DNA from: Larix sibirica
Taxonomy: Eukaryota; Streptophyta; Pinopsida; Pinales; Pinaceae
Direction of reading: 5' to 3'
NCBI GenBank assembly: GCA_004151065.3
Contig: NWUY0300019239.1
Coordinates: 54,204 to 76,748 of the forward strand
DNA: 22,545 nucleotides
The notes below the pieces were generated by a model, which saw nothing but the letters and a program-made list of their open reading frames with translations, searched no databases and had not been told where the DNA came from. Both the position numbers and the translations under genes were made by a program. Below, one piece after another: positions 1 to 10,150 of the stretch. Each line of letters starts with the position of its first letter. The stretch's first letter is position 1.

Positions 1-752
1 ACTTGATGATTCCCTCTGCAAACATGGATTACAGATGGCAAAGAATCAAGCTTAGCTATGGGAGAACAACAAAGACTCAATTAAGGAATTAGATCCCAAA
101 CCCCTATTTGGATAAACTTGTCCCCATGATAGGTTGTTTTTGGCATCATATTTATGGTTGTGATTTCTTGTGAACTCTTTTTTTATTATAATCATGCATG
201 CTAGCATATTCTAGACTATATTAGATGAGGCTTAGATTATTTAGATTATTTTGTAGTAAGTTATGATCCATTATCTTTGAGGAGAAATATCTGAAGACAA
301 CATATGTATGACATTTTTTGCCAAATAAACAATATGATTCATTGTTTTGCAATAAAAACAAAAACTATGATTTTTATTCGAGAAAAAAAACAAAAAAATA
401 AAATAAAGTACACACAAATTTACCCTAGGAGAATTAAATAACTAACCTTACAAATAAGCCAGTGAGTGACTATCTAGGATATTCATTGAAATGAAAGATG
501 AAAACTATAAACAATAAGGTTAAGTTTTTGCCATTTTTCTAACTAAAATGGAGAAATAGCTAGAAGCAGTGGTAAAGATATTTGAATGAGGCGAGCTTTA
601 GTTTTCTTCTTTATTGGAGCTTATAATTTGGCCCTAAAGGTCAAGCAACAAAGTAGTTATCATTTGCCATAAATAAATATGGAACATTTAAGCATATTAT
701 GCCTAGTTTTGCAAGAAATCTATTCACAAGCATTTATGCCTAAACCCCACAC

Positions 753-925
753 AAGCAATAAAGTTTACAACTATGCAACACTAGGGAGTCAAGTTGCATT
801 TCTTTGGTCCCCTTTATCCATTAGAGGAAATGGATGTTGAGAGAAATATAATTAAGTGGGGAAATCGATTCCCTTAATCCATTAAAGGAAATATAGATTG
901 AAGGAAATCTAATTGAAGAGGGAGA
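753..925 (+). repeat. Direct repeat, copy A (~175 bp)
   Basis: This block matches 1074-1255 in the same orientation. Shared landmarks in the same order are a TTTACAACTAT-like start, GTCAAGTTGCATTTCTTTGG, CCATTAGAGGAAAT, GTTGAGAGAAATATAATT, CCATTAAAGGAAA and GGAAATCTAATTGAA. The block also contains an internal duplication of about 55 bp: a CCATTAGAGGAAAT...GAGAAATATAATT unit followed by a CCATTAAAGGAAAT...GGAAATCTAATTGAA unit. It has no coding potential and could be part of an unrecognised transposon or a local tandem duplication. Confidence 0.75.
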
Positions 926-1073
926 TTTATGCGCACAAATGATCACCACTGATTATTAAATGTCGAGCTATGACCAATTTTCCATGAGGACAATATACAC
1001 GTGTCTAACCAAGGTCGAAAGTACTTCGATGACGTGTCAATCTAAGACAAGTTTTGCAAAAAAAGTTATTAGC

Positions 1074-1255
1074 AAGCAAATATCATTTACAACTATACAA
1101 TGATGACAAGGGAATCAAGTTGCATTTCTTTGGTTTTCCCTTAAACCATTAGAGGAAATTAATGTTGAGAGAAATATAATTGAAAAGGGAGGAAATCAGT
1201 GCCCTTACTCCATTAAAGGAAACAAGGTTGAGGGAAATCTAATTGAAAAAGGAGA
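1074..1255 (+). repeat. Direct repeat, copy B (~180 bp)
   Basis: This is the second copy of 753-925, starting about 320 bp downstream. It carries the same two internal ~55 bp subunits, so four related subunits occur in all. The copies differ by scattered substitutions and small indels, including extra bases near 1100-1110, which indicates an old duplication. Unrelated sequence of about 150 bp separates the copies. Confidence 0.75.
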
Positions 1256-2689
1256 AAACCATCAAATAGAGGTAGAAACAAATAGAATAAAGAGAAGTCA
1301 AAGAGGTGTAAATGAGTGAATTGTTAAAAGTATATGAATTTATTTAAAAAAACATTCATGACCCAATTGAAATTTTAAAATTTGATTATAAGTATAAGTT
1401 TTTTTTAAATGTACTATTTATCAAACAAAATTATATCATCATCTTTTGTTTTGATTTTGATTTTAAAATTTAAATAAATGTAAGATAATATTTCATTAAT
1501 TATGTTAATGGTTAGACCATTGCATGAATTATAAAAAATCTAAACATATTTCCTTGTAATTGAACACAAATAGATATTGGTATCCATAAGAAAAATTGCG
1601 TACATGTTCTTTCTCTCACATACAAATGCATTTATTTCATTCATTATATCAATTATGTTTTGTATTAATAAAAGGCTATAGCTAAGTTGGTCATCATGAA
1701 AATAAAAAATTGAAATTGTTTAATTTGATATATTTCAACAAAACCAAAATTCAAAATTATGATCAAATTATATATTCCATCTTTGTAGAGGATTACTAAG
1801 AGGATTTGTTACTAGGTAATTTTTAAGGATTCAAATATTATACTTATGTGTAGTATTCTAAGCAACTATTGGATTGAAAATTTATACATATAGATATATA
1901 GGCTAATATTCAATAAAAAAACACATTATATACTACTAAAAATTGTAATGTTTTGGCGAATTTTAGCAATTTAATCATATATTATGTAAAAATAGGTGAA
2001 TTTTTAAGTTAATTGGTGACTATATTTTTTTATAAATGACCAAAAAATAGTCAATAGCGAAATTTTGCCCTTAAAAAATACCCTAATTTGTTCGCATAAA
2101 GGCTATAAAAGATTCTAAATATCAAATTAGATTTGCATAACATAAGATAAGAAGCATTTTATGGAAAAAAAACTTGCTAAGAGCTTTTTCCTAGATGAGG
2201 GTCATGACTTTATTTTCCTATTTGTTCAACTCGATATTGTCCTGCATTCAGTGGATCAATTTTTCTTTTCTGAGTTCTTCATGAACAAAACCGATGGATA
2301 TTCTTGGGTTGGATGTTGTAGAGTGTGTGCCTTTACTAAGGTTGCATGACAAGTCTCTTAACATTGATGTTTGTACCTCCAATATATGGATTTGGCGATT
2401 CTATTGAACTAGAATGTCCATGATAAAGGTATTCTAAGAGGTGAATAAATGTTCATTTCCATGAACCTTGGTTGTGACTAAGAAGATGGATGTCGTGTTG
2501 TTAATGAAAATTTCTTTAGGGCACTTGAGGACCCTTATTCAAATGTTGGTGTCAAAGTTAGTTTGTAAATATCAATTCCAAAGGTGCAGCAAAAGGACTT
2601 ACCATACTCTAGAATCCAACCAAAATAATCTTAGATCAATTTTTTACCACTAAATGGACCATCTTAACAATATATTGAATGATTGGATC

Positions 2690-3085
2690 AGATAAGGAAG
2701 GACATCCAACCAATTTCTATGGCCCTCGGCTGTTGGGTGAAAAACTACAATTCTTGCAAAACCTAGACAGCTTAAGTGACATTATTTAAGGTTCTCAATG
2801 GATACCTGGGGGAGATTTCAACATCATCCTTTCCTTAGCATAAAAGTGAGGGGGAATAAGGATACTTGAAGGAGACAATGTATCCTTATAGAACCTCTTG
2901 ACCAGTCTCCATTTGGTGGACATCGAAAACATTAATGCGGACTTTACTTGGACCAATTGTAGAATTGGCTCCCAATAGATTTTGTATCGTCTAGACAAGT
3001 TTCTTATATTTGAGTCATTTATGGAGGAAGGCATCACCACGGGGTTCAACCTCCTCTCGGTTTTTGGATCTGATCATTAGCTAAT
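2690..3085 (+). pseudogene. LINE ORF2 endonuclease domain, C-terminal fragment
   Basis: This is the end of an exonuclease/endonuclease/phosphatase-fold domain, which in L1 elements nicks target DNA to prime reverse transcription. Reading the plus strand, a YGPR-like segment near 2716 is followed by WIPGGDFN (near 2799), then a FTWTN segment near 2940, an RLDKFL segment near 2990 and a terminal GSDH near 3067. The GGDFN and SDH motifs carry catalytic Asp, Asn and His residues of the family, and all are still readable. The N-terminal part with the first catalytic Asn and Glu is absent. In-frame stops lie near 2788 and 2840. The minus-strand frame over the same bases is a shadow. Confidence 0.8.
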
Positions 3086-3725
3086 TCAACTCTGGATGGA
3101 TATTGCAGATTCACCCAAGCACAATCCCTTATTCTTCGAAAAATGATGGTTAACTCATCCCAAGTTTCAGGACAATGTTCAATAGTGGTGCAGAGAAGCA
3201 TCTACCACCCATGGTATTCTAATGTATAGGTTCCAACATAAACTCAAAAAATTTAAACTCCACCTCAAAAGATGGAACAAGAATTTCTTTGGGGATATTT
3301 TCCAAGATCATTGATATTTGGAACAACAAATGCAAATGATACAATAAGAAATCCTCTCCTAGGGGTACATTGATCAACTAAAAATAAAATAAGATCACAT
3401 CAAGAAATAGTTGGAAGATCAAGACTGGAAAGAGGAAATCTTATGGAGAAAAAATTTGAGTCCAATGGCTTAAAGAGGGTGAGAAGAACACAAAATTCTT
3501 TCATCACTCCATGATCCAGCAAAGGAATACAACATAATTACTAAGCTGGTGGATTCTTAAGGCCAACCAATCTTAGATCGTCAAGGCCTAGAGTAGGAAC
3601 TGATGGACTTCTATCAAAATATGCACATTGAGCCTTGTCTAGATCAATGTAAGGCCATAGAAAAAATCATGTGGAACATATCCTTTCTGATCTCCAAAGA
3701 GAAAAAATCCACCCTTCTATGACCT
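3085..3725 (+). pseudogene. LINE ORF2 linker between endonuclease and RT
   Basis: The translated plus strand follows the usual plant LINE linker: a FFEKxWLTHPKFQDNV-like stretch near 3137, a KLKKFKLHLKRWNKNFFGDIF-like stretch near 3241-3300, and a helical region before the RT. A later stretch near 3600 matches the segment with an ELMDFYQ core that precedes the RT fingers. Several stops interrupt it (for example near 3144 and 3312), and the frame changes more than once. It has no separate enzymatic role and joins the two catalytic domains. Confidence 0.6.
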
Positions 3726-4690
3726 ATCACATTGGAGGAAGTGGACTAGGTGATTCAATGCATGTCTACGAGCAAATATTTTGGACTAGAGGGCTTAACA
3801 ACGAACTTATTTCACCATTGTTGGCACATCATTCGTGAGGAAGTATGGAAGTTAGTGCAAGATTCTAGAAAAAAGCTAAGTGTGTTTCCGACTCTCAATG
3901 CTACTTTTCTCACTTTAATTCCTAAGGAGGAGAAATCCACTCATCCAAAGAAATTCCAACCAATGGCGCTCTATAATATGATCTACAAAATCATTACAAA
4001 GGTAATTGCTCCAAGACTTAAACCCTTTCTCTCTTCTATAATTTCTCATGATAAATTAGGATATGTTGAAGAACGATAGATCATGGACAATGTATTCCTA
4101 TCCCATGAAGTAATCCATTCTATAAAAACCATAGTCACTCTAGACACGCTTGTGAAACTATACCTCTCCAAGGCCTTTGACAAGATTAGTTGGTAGTACA
4201 TGAGGTCAATCCTTCTGTACTTTGGCTTCAGTGGAGACTGGGTTAACTGGGCAATCCCCTTAAATTCATCAATGTTATTTTCCATCTTGATTAATGGTAC
4301 CCCCTCTATCCCTTTCTTTTCCTCAAGAGGAATTAGACAAGGAGATCCCCTTTCCCCCTTCCTCTTTGTAATAATGGTAGAAGGTCTTAGTCATTACCTA
4401 AATCCGGCTATAGAAGATGGTTCCCTCTCAAGACTTCCTTTGCATGGATTCCACCATCCAATATTCCATAGCCAAATTGTCGATGACACTCTCCTCATGG
4501 GGAATCCCATAGTTTGGGAATCCCTCTACCTCAATCGCATTCTCCAAGACTTTGGTTAAGCCTCTGGAACCTCCTTAAACTTTGACAAGTCACAAATCTT
4601 ATTTCGCAACACTCCTAGATCTATTAAGAGGCACATCACTAGACTCTTGAATTTTTGTAGGATTTCCCTTCCATCCAAGTACCTCTAAAT
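3725..4690 (+). pseudogene. LINE reverse transcriptase (RVT_1), stop-ridden
   Basis: This is a non-LTR reverse transcriptase, which copies LINE RNA at the nicked target. One frame runs from 3750 to beyond 4600, interrupted by stops at 4077 (TAG), 4194 (TAG) and 4557 (TAA). Landmarks in order are a TLIPK segment near 3915, LGYVEER near 4058 (family QxGFxxGR), LSKAFD near 4164, RGIRQGDPLSPFLF near 4327 and IVDDTLLMG at 4476. Two substitutions hit the active site. The Asp that normally stands three residues before KAFD is Tyr (codon 4161-4163, TAC), and the usual FADD is IVDD, although both catalytic Asp residues of that motif (4482-4487) remain. Together with the stops this shows an inactive copy. 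Confidence 0.9.
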
Positions 4691-5540
4691 CCCTTTAATT
4701 GACAATGCTCTTCGGAATAGTTCTTGGGAGGATCTACTCACTTGTTTTGAAAAGTGCATCAACTCATGGAATTTTTGTTCTTTAAACTTGGTAGGTCATT
4801 TGGTGCTCCTCAAATCAGTACTTTAAGCCACCTCGATTTAAATCTTCTTTTCTCTAGCTGCACCTAAACCAGTCCTTAAAATCATCTATAATGTTCAAAT
4901 AAATTTTGTATGGTAGGGAACTTATCAGGGCATAAAATGGGCACTAGTAAAGTTTGAAGAATTATGTAATCCCAAAATGAATGGTGGCTTAGGACTAAGA
5001 GACTCGTAGCTCTTGAACCAGGTCATGGATGCTAGGATTTGGTGGCATTGGATCAAGAATTGAAATGAAAACCTTGTGAGATGGAATGATTATCTCAATG
5101 GATCTCTACTCTAGAATGCTTCCTAGCATAACAAAATGATTGTTCAATATCACTCTTTCTAGGAGATCCAAGGGGGAAAAGAGGACCACTTTTGGCTGTG
5201 GGAACATATGCCACTATTATAATAGTTTGGTGCTCTTTGACCCCTTATGGAACACTTCAATGAAAACAACCCCTTCCAATCGTTGATTTCTAGAAAAGTA
5301 CTTCCTCCTCAAATAATTGGTGAATTTTGAAAACAACTAATGATGAGCTTGATTTGTAGTATGGAATTGATCTAGGTCCCTAGCATAAAGAGGCTACACT
5401 TCGCAGGGTTAGAATCAAGCATGGCCTTGACATATTGCATTGGGGTTACTTGGCAAAAGTAACATTTTCCATCTTGAAGGACGCCTACTCAATAAAAGTC
5501 AGCTTTCAACTCATGCCCAAAAAGGAGATCTAGTAAAAAT
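4690..5540 (+). pseudogene. LINE ORF2 connection region after RT
   Basis: The translation continues the plant LINE pattern after the palm: a segment like WEDLLTCFEKCINSWNF near 4728, LVGHLVLLKSVL near 4789, and a WxGTYQGIKWALVKFEELCN then MNGGLGLRD stretch near 4914-5000. The last part matches the conserved GGLGLRD block found downstream of RT in plant LINEs. Stops lie near 4686, 4823 and 5008, and the frame breaks up after about 5100. Between 5100 and 5540 I see only weak traces. Confidence 0.65.
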
Positions 5541-5547
5541 ATATATA

Positions 5548-5735
5548 AATCCAACTTATGGCCTAAGATTAACTCCTTCCTTTGGCTCATGATGAATTGA
5601 AGTACATTAACTTGGGATAATTTAAATAAAATGGGCTTCACAGGCCCCTCCCTTTGTCTCCTTTGTCTGTAATATCAGGAAACTATGGAGCATATATTAA
5701 ATAAGTGCCCCTATAGATCTCAGATTTGGGACCAT
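5548..5735 (+). pseudogene. LINE zf-RVT zinc-binding segment
   Basis: The frame reads as the zf-RVT module that sits between RT and RNase H in plant LINEs. It opens with a WPKINSFLWL-like stretch near 5560, then TWDNLNKMGF near 5610, then a C-x2-C pair near 5659 and the ETMEHILNKCPYRSQIW segment near 5680. The pattern of two cysteines, a glutamate, a histidine and a cysteine is the family signature. Stops at the position after FLWLMMN and between the cysteines and the ETMEH segment show decay. Confidence 0.72.
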
Positions 5736-6124
5736 ACTGCTTAATTAAGTTGAAAATCACATCATCAACGAGACAACATCATTAACACAATAGCCCTATG
5801 GTGCCCAATTGCGTGTAAGAACATAGTGCTCAACATAATTTGGCAAATTATGCCAAGAACGTTTTTTGGCAAATTTGGAAAGAAAGGAATAGGAGAATAT
5901 TCAATAACACCTAGATCACCTGATAAAAAACCTGGCTCAAAATTGAAAATAACATCAAGGAAGCAGTTCGATTAAGCAAATCGAGCACATATGATTTATA
6001 TTGAAACGATGAGGAACACTCAATCCTGCACAACTCGGGTTTGAGCTTAGCTAAGATATTGGAAACAAACTCTCACAATATACCATACTCCTCTTAGAAT
6101 CCCTTGGTATGGTGTTTCCCCCCA

Positions 6125-6535
6125 ATGGGATTCCTAAAGTTGGATTTTGATGGAACCTTCAAAGGTAATATAGGGCCCAGAGGATTTGGCGTAGTTATTA
6201 GAAATAACCAAGGGAAAATGCAAGAAATTCTAGTAGATAATCAAGGATTTGATTCCAATAATGTACCAGAACTCTAGGTTCTCATCTGTGGATTCCAAAA
6301 TGCCACTAAGGTTGTCCTTCATTAGTTGATTATGGAAGGAAATTCACAAATAATCATAAATATGTTCACTAGAATCTTGAATGGCTTAGGTCCATCCAAG
6401 ATCTCTCCTAGTTGGAGACTTCTCAGTAATATGGAATTTCTCAATTCTATGCTAAACAACAATTTGGTTTTAATTCCCTCACACATTAGGATATATGCCA
6501 ATTGCATTGCAAACAAATTATCCAATGTGGGAGTG
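6125..6535 (+). pseudogene. LINE C-terminal RNase H (RVT_3 type)
   Basis: This RNase H removes RNA from the RNA:DNA hybrid. A single frame from about 6137 to 6658 starts with LDFDGTFKGNIGPRGFGVVIRN, a clear match to the plant LINE RNase H opening, and ends with an HIRIYANCIANKLSNVGV segment like the family's HVxRxxNxxAD end. Two TAG stops interrupt it (6275-6277 and 6323-6325). Of the catalytic acids, the first Asp (6149-6151) and the Glu (6269-6271) remain, but the usual EGDS motif reads EGNS (Asn at 6341-6343). The minus-strand frame at 6322-6606 is a shadow. The frame stays open to 6658, so the LINE ends at or after that point. Confidence 0.88.
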
Positions 6536-6851
6536 GACATGAAAGACCAAGAATTGGATATTTCTATGGCTCCAAGACAGGAGCATCCACTTCTACAAGG
6601 ATGCATTCAACTTGTGATTCAGAAAATCCCTTCCCCAAGTGGGGTTCGATCGCATTAATTTCATGGACATGAGATGTGGAAGGGCCTTCCACATTCAAAG
6701 TCACAATGAAGGGGTCGGGATGCAATTTGAGGATCCGTGTTTGCAAACAAATCAATGCCTTTTCATTCCCATCCAGTTTGAAACTATGAATCCATGGAGC
6801 TACTAAGTTGTTGGGACGAGGAAAATACACCTCTTCGCATTGACCCATCAT

Positions 6852-7167
6852 AATTAGTCACTTGTCCTGATTGGAAGAATTGTCACCAATTCAGTCATTC
6901 TAGTCCAATTGTCCTTGAGAACCCAATAAGCCCTTCCCGAGCTCCTCCTCCTCCTCAAGCTTGGGTTTTCTTTTGTTTTGGAGGAACAAGCAGCACACAT
7001 CTTGTGGAGGAGGACATCCGTATGATTTTTGAAATGCGAAGTGATATTGTAGACTTGAATTTATGCATGGAGCAATTCGCACACTTGCAACAAACTCTCT
7101 TGGACATCTACTCACAATGCCAAGTATGGAGGTCCATTCACTCGACTCGCACATCATCACTTCTATG
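6852..7167 (+). other. Unidentified open stretch, coding-like
   Basis: A plus-strand frame of about 105 codons runs without a stop from 6852 to 7167, but it has no early ATG. It contains a proline-rich run near 6940-6955, then a Gly/Ser/Thr turn and a helical, acidic stretch with many Leu, Ile and Gln residues to about 7140. The minus strand is also open over 6900-7187 and over 6564-6851, so the strand is uncertain. I recognise no family. It may be a fragment of an exon, of a transposon 3' region or simply chance openness in a slightly G+C-richer patch. It lies just beyond the LINE RNase H. Confidence 0.25.
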
Positions 7168-7189
7168 ACACCGAACCATGTAAACAATA

Positions 7190-7930
7190 CTCCAGTTGGA
7201 AAATATGATGATTATTCCGTTGATTAGAAGCTCAAAAAACATATATGTTTTCTATCTTAGTATATTTTCTACTATTAGATTGGTTTATAGGCCAATAGTG
7301 TCTATATTGTCATTTTTTTCAAATGTTGTCAAGAGAATTCTCATACATGTTGTAAAACACTGATCCCTTGTGGCCAAGAAATTTTTTGATCATGATTTGG
7401 GACTGGGTTGGTTTGTTTTGGCTACCTAGGCCCAAAATGACCGTTACTATTATTGTACATATTCTTCCTAGATGTATAATTGCTTAATTAAAATGATTTT
7501 TTATTAAAGTGTTGTGTGTTAGCTTGTTGAATAATTGTCATTTTCTAATCAATATCAATTTATTATTCCAAATATTTTATTTACTTATATATTAAATTAT
7601 CTCAATAATTATTGATTATAACCTTGTAAAAATTAAGATATCTTCCTAACACAAACAAAACCTTCATGATATGTTCACTTCTTGATTTCTTAATTCCCCC
7701 CCCACACATAATCATGTACCAATTAATATGTCTCCCAAACATGATTGGACCTCTTGATTTGTGCATCTATCAATTTATATTTCTATATAAAATCAATCAT
7801 ACAGAATAATGAAAGTTAATTTTGTACATGTTATTTCAATCTAGTCTAATTTTTCATATTAATATAGGAGTATTCATATATACAACTTTACACCATTGAT
7901 TTTCATGAAAAAAAATCATTACATAAAGTT
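7190..7930. other. A+T-rich stretch without recognised features
   Basis: No frame of interest exists on either strand. The sequence is A+T-rich with long T and A runs and a single C8 run at 7696-7703. I looked here for a copy of the copia LTR seen at 21316-21876 and found no convincing match by eye. Confidence 0.5.
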
Positions 7931-8089
7931 TTTAATTCTTCAATAATTCCATCCTCCTCGAGCTGAATTCCTACTTGATTTAAAGACTAGCATTTGCCCC
8001 TTGAGGGGCAAAAATGAACGCCGGTAGGAAAAGAGGAAAGTTAGAAGGAACAAAAACATAGGCACAGGCAGTGAAGGATACTGGTAGGA
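7931..8089. other. Unidentified block next to the N, with a 9 bp hairpin
   Basis: This short block is more G+C-rich than its left neighbour. It contains an inverted repeat with 9 bp arms (TTTGCCCCT at 7993-8001 and AGGGGCAAA at 8004-8012) and a two-base loop. On the minus strand a frame continues from the copia RNase H fragment across the N to about 7940, but it no longer resembles RNase H, so the continuity is accidental. A purine-rich minus-strand stretch near 7950-7965 (GAGGAGGATGG) could be a decayed copia polypurine tract, but I could not find an LTR beside it. Confidence 0.3.
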
Positions 8090-8090
8090 N
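8090..8090. other. Single ambiguous base at the copia truncation point
   Basis: This is the only N in the window. Copia RNase H homology on the minus strand stops at the N, a few codons after the STTKVEYM motif. Beyond it the sequence is unrelated. It is either a miscalled base at a true deletion junction or a gap collapsed to one base. Confidence 0.9.
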
Positions 8091-8300
8091 ATGAATGGCT
8101 TCATGTATTCTACTTTTGTAGTCGACAATGCAACTACACCTTGCATCTTAATCATCCAACTGATTTCTCTACCAAATAAGTTAAAAACATAACCACTTGT
8201 ATATCTTCTACAATCAAGGTCTCCATCCCAATCTACATCAACAAATCATCATATATCTATCTCCTTGTGAGATCCATTTCTTCCTTGATAGGAAATTGAA
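8091..8300 (-). pseudogene. Copia RNase H, N-terminal fragment
   Basis: The minus strand reads a VDVDWDGDLDCRRYTSGYVF-like stretch near 8195-8260, then an ISWM segment and VALSTTKVEYM near 8105-8140. This is the start of a copia RNase H, whose family motifs are DADWAGD, STSGYVF, SW and VALSTTEAEYMA. The first catalytic Asp region is readable, and the usual STTEAEY glutamate position is Lys-Val (STTKVEY). The remaining ~100 residues, including the DNQSA and HIDVRYHF motifs, are cut away at the N. Confidence 0.85.
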
Positions 8301-9330
8301 AAATTCGAAGTGCTACATAAATATATGAATACCCTATTTACTATTGTCCAATGTTCCTTCCCTAGATTTGACATATACTTGCCCAAAACTCCCATTGCAT
8401 GGGCAATGTTTGGTCTAGTATATACCATTACATGAGACTTTCAAATTATAGAAATTTCATCTAGAACACAAGACATGTCCTATACTTATTCTTGTGTATT
8501 AGGACATTGATCTACATATAACTTTACACCTATATGAATAGAAACCTTTACCACTTTACATTTTTGCATATTAAACCTTTACAATATTGTCTCAACATAT
8601 TTCCTTTGATTCAAATATGATTTATTGTTTTCCTAATCTCTTTTAATTCCATTACCCAAATCAAATTCATAGCACCAAGATCTTTATATCAAATTTAAAA
8701 GACAACTAAGTTGTGACATTCTTGGTTATTTCCTTCTTGTTCCAATCGATGACATATCATAAACATACAAGACTATATAATATAAAATGACCAACAACCA
8801 ACTTGGAATATGCACAATGATAAGCTTTGCCTCTTGAGAAACCAAATCTCGATAAATGAGTATCAAACTTTTGATTCCATGCTCTTGGATATTGTTTTAA
8901 ACCATATAGGGACTTTTTCCAGATCGCAAACTAACTCCTTCTTTATCTCTATTGCAAAACCTTATGGTTGTTTCATGTAGATTTGTTCTTCGATATTATT
9001 GTGTATGAATGTTGTCTTCACATCCATTTTATCTACTTCAAGTTCAAAATCATCGGTAATAAACAAAAGACATTTAATACCAAAATCAATTCCCTCCAAC
9101 TAGGGATATTTATTTGCTAATGGGAAAGCTTTGTACTTATTCACTTTACCTTATACATCAAAATTCCTCTTAAACACCCATTGGTACGAATAGGTTTTCT
9201 TCCAGTTGCCAACTCGACTAGATCCCAAGCCTCATTTTGATTGAAAGCATCCATGTCTTCAACAATGGCCTTCTTCTAAACTTTCCCAAACTTTGAATTC
9301 ACTACGTCCCTCCATTTTAGTCTCCTTCTT
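8300..9330 (-). pseudogene. Copia reverse transcriptase (RVT_2)
   Basis: This is the LTR-retrotransposon reverse transcriptase, which makes cDNA in the virus-like particle. On the minus strand, a region near 9290 reads AIVEDMDAFNQNEAWDLVEL (family: M..E..AL..N.TW.LV.LP). A later frame near 9040-8895 reads MDVKTTFIHNNIEEQIYMKQP, then a stop in place of the Glu of PEGF, and LVCDLEKVPIWFK (family CKLkKSLYGLKQ). The catalytic YVDD reads YVYD (8756-8767), with GAT changed to TAT. Several frame shifts separate these blocks. Plus-strand short frames here carry no motif. Confidence 0.85.
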
Positions 9331-9404
9331 TCCTGAACTAATATCCTCGACATTGGGGTCTGAGGTTCTTCCTCTTCTAGTTCATCTCCTTATATTGAGT
9401 TAGA

Positions 9405-10150
9405 TTATTCACGTTCCAAGTCAAACTTTATTGTTATTAGTTCTTCTTCCCTTGGTTGGACTTCTTGATTAATTTTAACTTCTTTAAATACTACATCTTC
9501 ATTATAAACAATCTTATTTGCTATTGGATTCCAAAGCTTATAACCTTTCATACCATCTTTATAACCAATAAAGATGTATTTTCCAACTTTAATATCCAAC
9601 TTACTCATATTCTCCCTTAGAAATGAATATAAGCATCGCAACAAAAAAATCATAGATTTTTAAGAGAGATTTTTTTACTAGTCCATGCCTCATGCAGAGT
9701 TTTATCAATTAGCATTAATATAGGTGGTTGATTTACCAGGTAACATGCAACATCCACTGCCTTTTCCTATAATTATTGTGCTAACAGTGCACTATTGAGC
9801 ATACTCCTTGCCTTTTCCATCAATGTCTTATTCGTTCTTTCTGCAACTACATTCCTTGGAGGTGTTTATGGAGTAGTATTTTGCCTCGCTATTCCACACT
9901 TTTTATATAATTTTTTGAAGTCATTCATGCATAACTCTCCACCAATATATGTCCTCAATACCTTTATTTTCTTCTCTTTCTAGTTCTCCACAAGGACCTC
10001 CGACTCTTTAAATTGATTGAAATCCTCGTATTTATTTCAAAGGAAATAGGTATATGTGTTCCTCGAGAAATCATCTATGAATGAAACATAATACACAGAT
10101 TTACCTAGCAACGGAACAAGCGAAGTTCCAAACACATCACTCTACATAAA
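9405..10150 (-). pseudogene. Copia integrase core and C-terminal part
   Basis: This integrase joins element cDNA to host DNA. The minus strand shows a YYVSFIDDFSRNTYTYFL-like segment near 10090, LRTYIGGE near 9935-9958 (family LRTDNGGE) and VVAERTNKTLMEKARSML near 9800-9850. The second catalytic Asp is Tyr (codon 9947-9949, GAT to TAT) and the adjacent Asn is Ile. The Glu (9839-9841) is kept, exactly 35 residues on, which is the family spacing. The following open segment at 9405-9653 reads KYIFIGYKDGMKGYKLWNP and NKIVYNEDVVFKE, a normal copia post-core motif. In-frame stops lie near 9866 and elsewhere. Confidence 0.88.

Larger units (their letters stand above)
1..2670. other. A+T-rich intergenic DNA, no gene found
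   Basis: All six frames are broken by frequent stops, and the few short frames present (the longest about 60 codons, near 2161-2349 and 2468-2653) have no recognisable motif and low-complexity composition. The only structure I can support is the duplicated repeat at 753-925 and 1074-1255. The stretch is rich in A/T runs typical of plant intergenic DNA. The last few hundred bases before the LINE could hold diverged LINE 5' sequence, but I cannot show it. Confidence 0.6.
2670..6660 (+). mobile_element. Decayed L1-type LINE retrotransposon, 5'-truncated
   Basis: The plus strand holds, in order, the C-terminal part of an APE-type endonuclease, a linker, a reverse transcriptase, the LINE connection region, a CCHC-type zf-RVT segment and a C-terminal RNase H. 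This is the standard order of ORF2 in plant L1 elements that carry an RNase H. ORF1 and the N-terminal half of the endonuclease are not visible, as expected for a 5'-truncated copy, and no clear poly(A) tail or target duplication was found at either end. In-frame stops of all three types and several frame changes show that it is dead. The ends given are the limits of recognisable homology and not true insertion boundaries. Confidence 0.88.

Noticed and set aside
2161-2653. Two small plus-strand open frames as genes
   Set aside because: They are about 60 codons each, with no motif, in A+T-rich DNA, and are expected by chance.
7190-7930. Missing copia 3' LTR
   Set aside because: I compared it by eye with 21316-21876 and found no convincing stretch of similarity.
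7957-7970. Vector polylinker (CTCGAG and GAATTC close together)
   Set aside because: Two six-base sites alone are not evidence of a vector, and no further linker or vector sequence is seen.
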